From an uncultured Alteromonadaceae bacterium (GTDB taxonomy: Bacteria > Pseudomonadota > Gammaproteobacteria > Enterobacterales > Alteromonadaceae), in NCBI GenBank assembly GCA_913056495.1, contig CAJXMO010000032.1, forward strand, positions 1 to 37,812: DNA of 37,812 nucleotides, written 5' to 3'. Below are positions 6,270-15,300 of the stretch, in pieces. A program made the position numbers and the translations under genes. Position 1 is the first letter of the stretch; each line of letters starts with the position of its first letter. Under the pieces are notes generated by a model. It had not been told where the DNA came from. It did not search any database and was given only the letters and a program-made list of their open reading frames with translations.

Positions 6270-8315
6270 TTAATCTTTTGTTGCGGCCAATGAATTAGCA
6301 TTATCTATAGTTTCAAGCTTTTCTCTAATTGGAACGGATAAATGAGTTCTGGCCATATCAACCACAGGAATCGTTTGATATTCATCTTTTAATGCCCATT
6401 TGGCATATTGAGTATTAAGTTTGCGGTAATGCACTTTTGCCGATAAATAAAGTGGCCCTTTGCTCCAATAAGGGACTTTAAACTGGTAATTAATGACATC
6501 TGATTGACCTGCCTTAATAATATTGACAGAGGCTTTGCCGACCATATTAAACAGATCATGTTTCCAGACGATATTGCCACCGCGATCGACCGGTAGCGAA
6601 CGATACTGGTAAGCGTCTTTATCTAAATACCCTTGCTCATCAATATTTCCGCTCTGATAGATAATCTGCCCTTCAGCATCTGTGACCATTAAACTGACCC
6701 AGGCCTGATTGATATCAATGGTCCCGCCCGGAAAGTTATGGCCTACGCCTGTATTAGCGACTATCACTTTTATATTGGCTAACTCACCTTTATAAAAATA
6801 ATAAGGCTGAACAGCTGCTTGCCTTAGACTTTCATCGAGCGGCATCATATTGCTGGTGGCTTCAGTTCGATGAGGTGGTTCTATACTGATTCTGACTTTA
6901 TCCTTGCGTAAAAAGTCTATCGTTGCTTCTAAAAATGCCTGATCACCCGCTAATAAAGGCAACATGGTATTGGCGGCTAAAAATCTGTGATCTCTGACTC
7001 TGCCTTGTTGATCGGCAGACGGATCATCCGCTTTGACCAGTGGCATGTGGCAGTCATGGCATTTTTTTTGGTTTTCGTGTGCAAACTGAGGATCATGGTT
7101 ACCGGAATACGGGCCTTCCAACCAGGCACTGTATTCATCCTGCATTTTTACCCAACCCCAGTCATTTAACTCTTTATCGATGAACTGAGCATGACAGGCC
7201 GCACAATATTGCGCACTCGAGATTATCGGAGCGGCCATATCTTTTTTATGCTGAGTTGGATTTTGTTTAATCAGCAGGCTATTTATTTTTTGCAGCACAG
7301 GATTTGCTGCGGTTTCAAATAAATACGCCTGATTGACCGCAAACTGATAACTGGCAACACCTTTAGTATGGGTTAAATGTGTAATGCCATGACAGGACTG
7401 ACAGTTGACCCCTTCTAAATTAGCTGGTGAATTTTCTATTCCGCCATGTAATCCGCCTTCAGTTAACTGGCCTGTTAGCAGGGCCAATGGTGCATGGCAG
7501 CCTTCACAATAACGGGTTGCTGCTATGCCTTTTTTAGTGGCGAGCAAGGTAACATTGGTTTCATAACTTTTATCTGATGCCGCTTGCCGGTGTGCAGATG
7601 ATTGCCACTGTTTGGCGATATCTGCATGACAACCGGCACATTTATGCGTGGTCATTAAAGCTCTTTCATCAATAAAAATCTGGTTCGGGGTTTCGGTTTG
7701 ACTCGGTCTGAACGGATGCTCGCCATACAAGTATTGATAATTATCAACAATGGCTGTTTGTTGATAAGGGCTTTGGCTGGAAAGCTCAACCACCCAGATA
7801 ATCAGGCTGACCAATGCTATGCTGCAGAGCTGATAAAACAAACTGAATTTTAGCTCTGAGATAGTGCGGAATGTATCGCCATAGCGAGCTTTTACAAAAC
7901 TATAATAATGAGATAAAAGGTGCAGTATTAACAAACTAATAGCGGTTAAAACCAGAATAATATGCCAGTGAAGTATGCTTTGGTTTTGCTCAGTCAGCCC
8001 TTCAATTGCGAGAATCATTCCGGTAAATACGACACCTGCTATTAACAACAGGCAGACAAGACCTGATGCAAATACTGCAAATTTGCGTACCCCTATAATG
8101 CGTTTGATATGGACATAACAATATGGCAGCAATATCAGGCTTAATAAGATTCCCGCAACTAAATGGATTAAATTGGCGATTTGTGTGCTGACCAGCAAAT
8201 GATCAAACAACGGCTGAATTAAATAGCTGACAGCCGCAGACAGGGTGCAGATGACCGTCAGGCCAAACAGAATCGCCAGAAATTTGGATTCTTTGACAAG
8301 GTTTGCAGCCGTCAT
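6270..8315 (-). CDS. Membrane cytochrome b-like / pentaheme c-type cytochrome fusion
   Basis: A 681-residue redox protein. Residues ~12-178 hold five hydrophobic helices, several carrying histidines (His51, His69, His116, His118, His132, His136) that could bind heme b as in cytochrome b561-like bundles. The exported part has five CxxCH heme-c sites at 226-230 (CAGCH), 270-274 (CEGCH), 305-309 (CQSCH), 371-375 (CAACH) and 419-423 (CHDCH), with the EYSAWLEGPYSG segment seen in cytochrome c554-type proteins. A beta-rich C-terminal part includes NTGVGHNFPGGT. It probably moves electrons between the quinone pool and a periplasmic or surface partner. The ATG overlaps the stop of the upstream gene (ATGA). 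Substrate unknown. Confidence 0.8.
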   Translation of the reverse strand: MTAANLVKESKFLAILFGLTVICTLSAAVSYLIQPLFDHLLVSTQIANLIHLVAGILLSLILLPYCYVHIKRIIGVRKFAVFASGLVCLLLIAGVVFTGMILAIEGLTEQNQSILHWHIILVLTAISLLILHLLSHYYSFVKARYGDTFRTISELKFSLFYQLCSIALVSLIIWVVELSSQSPYQQTAIVDNYQYLYGEHPFRPSQTETPNQIFIDERALMTTHKCAGCHADIAKQWQSSAHRQAASDKSYETNVTLLATKKGIAATRYCEGCHAPLALLTGQLTEGGLHGGIENSPANLEGVNCQSCHGITHLTHTKGVASYQFAVNQAYLFETAANPVLQKINSLLIKQNPTQHKKDMAAPIISSAQYCAACHAQFIDKELNDWGWVKMQDEYSAWLEGPYSGNHDPQFAHENQKKCHDCHMPLVKADDPSADQQGRVRDHRFLAANTMLPLLAGDQAFLEATIDFLRKDKVRISIEPPHRTEATSNMMPLDESLRQAAVQPYYFYKGELANIKVIVANTGVGHNFPGGTIDINQAWVSLMVTDAEGQIIYQSGNIDEQGYLDKDAYQYRSLPVDRGGNIVWKHDLFNMVGKASVNIIKAGQSDVINYQFKVPYWSKGPLYLSAKVHYRKLNTQYAKWALKDEYQTIPVVDMARTHLSVPIREKLETIDNANSLAATKD

Positions 8316-11300
8316 TGGATTGCCTCCTGATTATCTGTGGGTTGAAGATTTGCCTGCAGATAAAAGCTGTTGAGTCTTTGCCGTGTATCCGGTGTGATTT
8401 GAGGATTGAGTTTTAATAAATCCAAGCGGGCACTAAGCGGTTCAAAATAGCCCTGAGTTAATAATTGATTGAGCAATAATTCGTTATTATCTGCCAGTTG
8501 GTTTTTAACCCAGCCTAAAGCTGTTTTATCATACTGAAAATACCGGATTGCCCAGCTGTGTTTGAACTTGTCCCTGAGTTCTACTTGATTTAATAAACCT
8601 GCAGACAGTCTGGCTAACGCCAGTTTAGATTGATAAGTCGTATGCTTATCATTAAAAAAATAATTCAGAAACGGAAAAACCGATTCCTGAATCATTATTG
8701 TAGAGCGACTTAGCATAGTCAGTTTGTATTTTAGTTCGTCAAGGTTTGGCTTATGGGCTGTATAAATCAGTTCACAGGCAAGAATATAAGCTTGTAACTG
8801 GGTCGATTGACCTGACATTGAAATTGTCGGCGTTGAATTGACGCAATCCCCAAGGGCCAGATTCAGGTTATTCACGGGCAAAACGGATAACTGTGCGGCC
8901 AGGTAGCGCTGATGTTTGTCTGATAACTGATTAAATACAGAAACCAGATTTTGCATTTGCCAGTGGTTAAGTTGCTTCAGCTCTGACGGAATTATCTTTT
9001 GGGGCTGGCTGAGTTTTGAATAGGTTATTAACCGGATTAGCTGCCGTGTGGTCAGCGGATAATCCAGTAAAAGTCTTATTTGTTGTGTACTGTATTGTGC
9101 AACTTTTTGCTCTGTTTGTTGGATCAGAATATCTGCTGCGGTTTTTGCCAGTGAAGGGTTATCAGCCTGTTTTAAAACGGGCCAGAGTGCAACCTCTGTA
9201 ACCAGGTTTTCTGTAGCGGCTTTTAAATATGCCTGTTTGACCTGATTTGAATGGAGTTTGGCATAATCAAGCGACGGACTGATTTGGCTTAGCCAAAGCC
9301 TTCTGTCATCAGGCTTAACGACAATATTGTCAGTCGCTTGCGGTAAATTAATCAAAGCGGTAAACAGTGCCTCTTTGTCTTTAATACCGCTGACAACCTG
9401 ATGCATATGGCGTTGATTCAGGCGAATTAAGGCAATTAAGCCTTGTTGAATTAATTCTGCACTTTGAGTGCTCTGAATTAACCGGATTATCGACGAATTG
9501 GCTTCACGCTGGCGAGTTTTACCCAGCGCATTCACCAGCGCAGCCTGAACCTGAACGCTTTGATTGGACAAAACCGCTAAAATTGCATCGGCTGCGTTTT
9601 TGTGTTCCGCATGACCGAGTGCGTGAGCTGCACAGATTATTTTTGTATCTTGATTGAAGGATAGGGCTCTGAATAAATAAGGCACGGCTTTATATTTAAA
9701 CCGGGTCACAGCTTCCTCTTGTTCAAACCAATGGGCAAAGACAGCCGCACTGGCACAAAACCGATTTGTATCGGCTTTAGCGGTTAAATAATCCAGCAGA
9801 TATAAGCTGGTATTTTCCTGCTCCAAATCCTGGATAGCCTGAAAAGCGGCTTTGACCAAATCAGCGTGTTTCGAATTTATCCAGTCAAGATAAAGTGCTA
9901 CATGCAACCGGTTTGGATTATTTTGTACCAGCTGCGCAGTTTCTTTTATTTGAGCCGAGCTGGCTCTGGCCGTTAAATCTTGTATCCACGTCTGTATTGA
10001 TAGATTAACCGACGTATTGTGTAGCGTTCTTATTGCCGTTGCTAAATCTGAAATTGAATTTTGCCCGTCACCCAAGGCTAAATCCGGATCATCAGCGGGT
10101 TGCATTGAGATAACTTGCCAGCGGTTTTGACTCAGCCGGTAAAACTGATTGGCAGTCAGCGTTTGTTGAATTATTTGGCCTTCAATTGACTTTAACCTGA
10201 TTTCAGCTTGCTGGTTGTGACCTAACCCGAAATGAAATCTGGGATCATGATTGCCGAATAAGGCGTGACTCAGACTGACTGTTTTATTCAGTTTTTTATC
10301 ACCGACCTTTATCATTAAGCTGGCAGAATACCAGTTAGCCAGATCATCTATCTGCAGGCTGATCCAGTTTAAATCTGATGGGCTCTGATTTAACAACAGC
10401 TGTGGAAAATCATTATTGTTTACAAATAATAAATCCATTTTACCGTCATTATTGGCATCCAATTTGACCGCGCTACGGCTGGACTGATTGAGTTGTTTGA
10501 TGCAGGCCTCTATTTGAAAGTTGAAACCCTGTTCAGTCGTGTTTTGTTTTTGACCGCATAAATTAGGACTGGCTAAACTCGCTTGTGGGCTGAAAGGGTC
10601 AGGCTTATAGCCACCGGTAGCCAGTGCAAAATCAGTCAATCCATTGTTATTAAAATCTGCCAAAGCCAGCCCCCAGCGATTCTGATACAAAAATTGACTG
10701 GCATTTAATCCGGTTTTCCAGGCTAAATCCTGTTGCAGTTCTGCTTCAAGTTTAAATGCAAGGTTAGATAAGCCTTGAGCCCGGCTGACAATCATCAAAG
10801 GCGCTGTATCATGAATATTCTGGTACGCATCAGCAAAGTGACTATGATTGATCAATAGTGGCCATTGGCTGTGAGTTTGTTCTGAAAATATACCCGGGCT
10901 GGTTTGTATATAAGTTCGGGTTGGTTGTTCTGCCAGATTAAACTCGATTAAATCGAGCAGACCATCCTGATTAAGGTCCAGCCAATTGGCTGAAAGTGTG
11001 CGATCGGCATATAGATGTTTTAAATAATCTTGAGTTTTATCTGAAAATTTAAATTTCCCTTGATTGATTAAGAGCTGGTTGGCGATACCATCAAATGCAC
11101 CGGGTTCAAATTGCCTGTGATGTTGCTCGCTAAATCCAGTCGCGTTTTCGAGGTTTTTTTGATTCTTTCGATATTTGATAAATTTGGATAAATGCAGATC
11201 TAATAAGCCATCAGCATTAATATCTGAGACACTGATATGACTCACCCATTGGTCTTGTGTGTGGTCGGTAAAGTCGGTTATTGCCTCGAATGTAAAATCT

Positions 11301-11869
11301 CCGAGGTTTTTGAATAAGCGGGACTGAGTTACGCCGGAGATTACTATATCTGTCAAGCCATCATTATTGAGATCTGCTGTAATACAGGCCGTTGTTGAGC
11401 CTTGTATTTCTAAACCGGCGCGTTCGCTTTTATTGACAAAATAACCAGACTGGTTTTGATAAATTTCAATATTTTTGTGCTGATTCCACCAGGATTTTGC
11501 GCCGTAATAGCGGGTTTGGCCTCCGCCGCTTGGAAAAACAATATCCATCCAACCGTCATTATTAAAGTCCGCTACGCAAGCTGAAGCGGACAGACTATCA
11601 ATTAAATCTGTTATTTTTCCGGTGTGCTGACTGTGCTGATGGTTTAATCCGGATACTAAACTTCGGTCAGCAAAAGAAATAGTGGGCGTTGGAGCAATTT
11701 GATGTTTATTTTCAGGCAAGTTTTTAATTGGCTGATGTTCAGGTAATAAACTGATTGAAATCAACAATAAAGATAAGAATAGACAAAGCCAGACGAATAT
11801 GTTTTTGCAGAAATTAGCTATCCTTATTTGACTAATTCCTGAGTGTTTTAGTGTGTTTTGTTTACTCAT
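8312..11869 (-). CDS. Anchored FG-GAP/ASPIC-UnbV (CRTAC1-like) protein with HEAT repeats
   Basis: A 1185-residue protein with one N-terminal hydrophobic segment (~24-43), either a membrane anchor or uncleaved signal. Residues ~65-490 contain FG-GAP/VCBS repeats with calcium-type loops (DFNNDGWMDI, DLNNDGLTDI, DINADGLLDL, DLNQDGLLDL, DFNNNGLTDF, DANNDGKMDL), forming a CRTAC1-like propeller. An ASPIC/UnbV-like module follows (FGNHDPRFHFGLGHNQQ). The last ~550 residues are helical and HEAT-like. It is the first gene of a two-gene unit with the multiheme cytochrome (4-base overlap), so the two products are likely partners outside the inner membrane. AGGA lies about nine bases before the ATG at 11867-11869. 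Function is not known. Confidence 0.8.
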   Translation of the reverse strand: MSKQNTLKHSGISQIRIANFCKNIFVWLCLFLSLLLISISLLPEHQPIKNLPENKHQIAPTPTISFADRSLVSGLNHQHSQHTGKITDLIDSLSASACVADFNNDGWMDIVFPSGGGQTRYYGAKSWWNQHKNIEIYQNQSGYFVNKSERAGLEIQGSTTACITADLNNDGLTDIVISGVTQSRLFKNLGDFTFEAITDFTDHTQDQWVSHISVSDINADGLLDLHLSKFIKYRKNQKNLENATGFSEQHHRQFEPGAFDGIANQLLINQGKFKFSDKTQDYLKHLYADRTLSANWLDLNQDGLLDLIEFNLAEQPTRTYIQTSPGIFSEQTHSQWPLLINHSHFADAYQNIHDTAPLMIVSRAQGLSNLAFKLEAELQQDLAWKTGLNASQFLYQNRWGLALADFNNNGLTDFALATGGYKPDPFSPQASLASPNLCGQKQNTTEQGFNFQIEACIKQLNQSSRSAVKLDANNDGKMDLLFVNNNDFPQLLLNQSPSDLNWISLQIDDLANWYSASLMIKVGDKKLNKTVSLSHALFGNHDPRFHFGLGHNQQAEIRLKSIEGQIIQQTLTANQFYRLSQNRWQVISMQPADDPDLALGDGQNSISDLATAIRTLHNTSVNLSIQTWIQDLTARASSAQIKETAQLVQNNPNRLHVALYLDWINSKHADLVKAAFQAIQDLEQENTSLYLLDYLTAKADTNRFCASAAVFAHWFEQEEAVTRFKYKAVPYLFRALSFNQDTKIICAAHALGHAEHKNAADAILAVLSNQSVQVQAALVNALGKTRQREANSSIIRLIQSTQSAELIQQGLIALIRLNQRHMHQVVSGIKDKEALFTALINLPQATDNIVVKPDDRRLWLSQISPSLDYAKLHSNQVKQAYLKAATENLVTEVALWPVLKQADNPSLAKTAADILIQQTEQKVAQYSTQQIRLLLDYPLTTRQLIRLITYSKLSQPQKIIPSELKQLNHWQMQNLVSVFNQLSDKHQRYLAAQLSVLPVNNLNLALGDCVNSTPTISMSGQSTQLQAYILACELIYTAHKPNLDELKYKLTMLSRSTIMIQESVFPFLNYFFNDKHTTYQSKLALARLSAGLLNQVELRDKFKHSWAIRYFQYDKTALGWVKNQLADNNELLLNQLLTQGYFEPLSARLDLLKLNPQITPDTRQRLNSFYLQANLQPTDNQEAIQ

Positions 11870-12310
11870 GTTGACATTTCCTATAAATGCCTAAGTTTTG
11901 AGAGCAAATTAACCGGAACTTTCTTTTGCCAATTAAATGATTGTCTTCTACAACTATTAAGTATTGTTTAAGTCTAGCTTAAGTTACCGAATCTGCTGGC
12001 TGGTCTGTAAAAACAACATCGAGCAGAGCTATCTGACGGGCCTGTTTTATGCTTTAAACATCCCTGACAAACCCGAAAATGAAAGCTGTGTTTCAAAATA
12101 GTCCGATATAAAACTGGATTGCAGTCTTAATTGGAAAAATGCTGTTATGTGCTTGTTTTTATTAGCTATATTTTTTAACCAAATTGAATCTACTCGATGA
12201 GCCAAATGGCTGATGTCTTGTTGGCTTAAATTTCATCGATACTTGCGGTTATCGGGACTCTTTCACGTATGTAACCAAATTAGGTTTATTAAACGGGTTG
12301 GGAGAGCAAG
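11870..12310. other. Intergenic region between divergent operons
   Basis: 440 AT-rich bases separate the cytochrome operon (leftward) and the giant-protein cluster (rightward), so both promoters should lie here. I see no sigma70 promoter with both boxes in good form. Small dyads exist: TTAAG-N5-CTTAA around 11969-11983 and AGCCA-AA-TGGCT near 12200. A GGGAGAG Shine-Dalgarno precedes the ATG at 12311. Confidence 0.5.
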
Positions 12311-15300
12311 ATGTGGTTAAAAAAACAACTATCTAACTGCTTAATTGCAAGTGCCTTGGTGCTGCCTTTATTGCTGACTGCTTGTAGCAAAAATGATGAC
12401 CCTCCTAAGGGATCTGATAATGGTACTCCCATTGTTGGTATTCAAGCGCCGTTAAGTGCCACAGAATTTGAAACCGTAGAATTAACAGCCAGTGCAACGG
12501 ATCCGGATGCTGATCCTCTGACTTATCTTTGGACTGTGGAATCGGGTGACGGCATTGTTCTATCGAATACGAATACCAGTGTAACTTCATTTACTGCACC
12601 GGATGTGATTAATCCAACCAATGTCACGATTCGAATGACAGTAAAGGATACGCAGGGCGCTTCAGCCAGTGATACTCATACTTTAGAAATTTTGCCTCAA
12701 CCGGTAAATCTGACATTAACCGGGCTGATTACAGATGAGCCGATTCCAAATGCTAATGTAACTGCAGAGGTGGGCGAGCAAACTTTTACGACCACGACAG
12801 ATACTAATGGATTTTATACCTTGCCTATGAGTGTGTCGGATCAGTTTGTCGGTCGTCTGGTTAAATTAATAGCAACTGGTCACCCGGATACGCATCCGGG
12901 TATTAAATTTGTCTCTCAATTACCGGCATTCAATACATTAAAATCTCAGGCTGGTGAAGATTTGCTTCTAAATTCTGAAGAGAATTTTTCGGTCAATGTG
13001 ACCAATGTGAGTACCGCAGAAGCTGCATTATTAGACCGAGCTAAAATGGGAGAACCTGTTGCAAGCGAGGCAGAACTGAATCAATTACTTTCTGATATCA
13101 ATGTACAGGCAAAACTCAGACTGGCCACTTTGCTTAAAATTATTGTTGATGATGATAATTTTGATTTACCCGCTGGCGTTGAAAATACGTTGGATTTATT
13201 AACCGATGAGGCAGAAGCTCAAGCATTTGACGATTTAGTTGTCAGCCAGAACGAAGCGTTAATCGGTCAAACCTTAGAGTCGATTTTGCAGGATGATACT
13301 TTAATCAATATCGGGGGAGAAAATCAGGATTTTGATAATGACGGCGTACTGGATACGGTTGATGCTTTTCCGTTTGATCCAAATGAGAGTATGGACACAG
13401 ATATGGATGGCATCGGTAATAATGCCGATACAGATGATGACGGTGATACAGTCGCAGATGTCGATGATGCGTTTCCGCTCGATAAAACAGAAACCACAGA
13501 TACTGACATGGATGGCATTGGTAATAATGCCGATACAGATGATGACGGTGATACAGTCGCAGATGTCGATGATGCGTTTCCGCTGGATAAAGATGAATCC
13601 GTTGATACCGATATGGATGGCATTGGTAACAATGCCGATACAGATGATGACGGCGATACAGTTGCAGATGTTGATGATGCGTTTCCGCTCGATAAAGATG
13701 AATCGGTTGATACCGATATGGATGGGGTTGGTAATAACGCAGATACCGATGATGACGGCGATACTGTTGCCGACGTAGATGATGCATTTCCACTCGATAA
13801 AGATGAGTCCATTGATACCGATATGGATGGGGTTGGTAATAATGCCGATACCGATGATGACGGCGATACTGTTGCAGATGCTGATGATGCATTTCCGCTC
13901 GATAAAGATGAATCGGTCGATACTGATATGGATGGGGTTGGCAATAACGCAGATACAGATGATGACGATGATACAGTCGCCGACGTAGATGATGCATTTC
14001 CACTCGATAAAGATGAATCGGTTGATACAGATATGGATGGTATTGGTAATAATGCCGATACAGATGACGACGGCGATTCTATTCCCGATGAAGATGATGG
14101 TTTTCCGCTTATTTCTATCGGGGATTTTACGGATACAGATGGTGATGGCATTCCGGATGATTGTAATCAGGCTTGTTTAGATGCCGGAATGCAGGCTGAT
14201 GACGATGATAACGGCAACGGCATTCCTGATGATGAAGAAAATGTCGCTGTAGCTGTGACTATTACTTCACCTGAATCTTTGTTAACCGTAGGTACGTCTC
14301 CAATCACAGTATCAGGTACAGTGTCACCTGATACTGCCGTGATAAAACTGAATGGTGTGGAAGTGACCAATAATGCAGGCACTTTCAGTGGTGAAGTGAG
14401 CCTGGATGAAGGTCTGAATACAATAGAAGCCCGCGCGAATGTTGGGGATGTGATTCAAAGTGATACTATTTCAGTTTCACTGGATAAAACCCCGCCTTAT
14501 CTAACAATAGACTCTCATCAAGATGGAGATTTAGTGTACACGGATACCATTACTGTGACCGGGTTAGTCAATGATATTGTCAGAGGCACAATTGAACAAA
14601 GCCAGGCGAATGTAACAGTTAATGGCGTCAGTGCTACTATTCAAAACCGCAGTTATGCCGCTGCAAATATTAGTTTAGAAGAGGGTGATAATACCATTAC
14701 GGTTGCCGGATCTGATCAGGTTGGCAATGCTGCTGAAGTTAAAATTACGCTCACCTATGAAAAACTCTTAGGCAAGCGGGTTGAACTCAATAGCGGCCAG
14801 AACCAAACCGCAATTATCAATGAAGAACTTGAAAATCCACTTGAAGTTAAAGTTCTGGACGACAATGATGCGCCGGTTGCAGATGCTACGGTTGTTTTCA
14901 GAGTGAGTCAGGGCTCAGGTTTAGTTGGTGTTGGCAGTGAAAGTGAAGGACGTGCGATAGCCGTAACCAGTGACGAAAACGGTTTGGCCAATACCCGATT
15001 TAAGCTGGGTGCAAGAACCGGCGTAAATAACCATAAAGTGACAGCGGCTGTTGTCGGTTATGTCAGTCAGGTTCAGTTTAGTGCCTCAGCCAATGGTCAG
15101 ATTGGTAATAAGCTCAGTGTTAATTCAGGTAATAATCAAAGAGGCAGCGTAGGCCAGGTTTTACCTGAAGCCTTTGTGGTTGTGGTTACGGATGCCGGTG
15201 CAAATGTCGTCCCGAATGCCAGAGTTAAGTTTGATGTTAAAGTCGGTGAAGGGACTTTCAGCAATGGTGAAGTCAGTATAGAAAAAACAACGGATTCAGA

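Noticed and set aside
13305..14151. Two long reverse-strand open frames (232 and 275 codons) and short forward frames over the TSP3 region
   Set aside because: They have the repetitive, low-complexity composition expected from reading the 105-bp coding repeat in other frames, and the forward frame is clearly the TSP3 protein.
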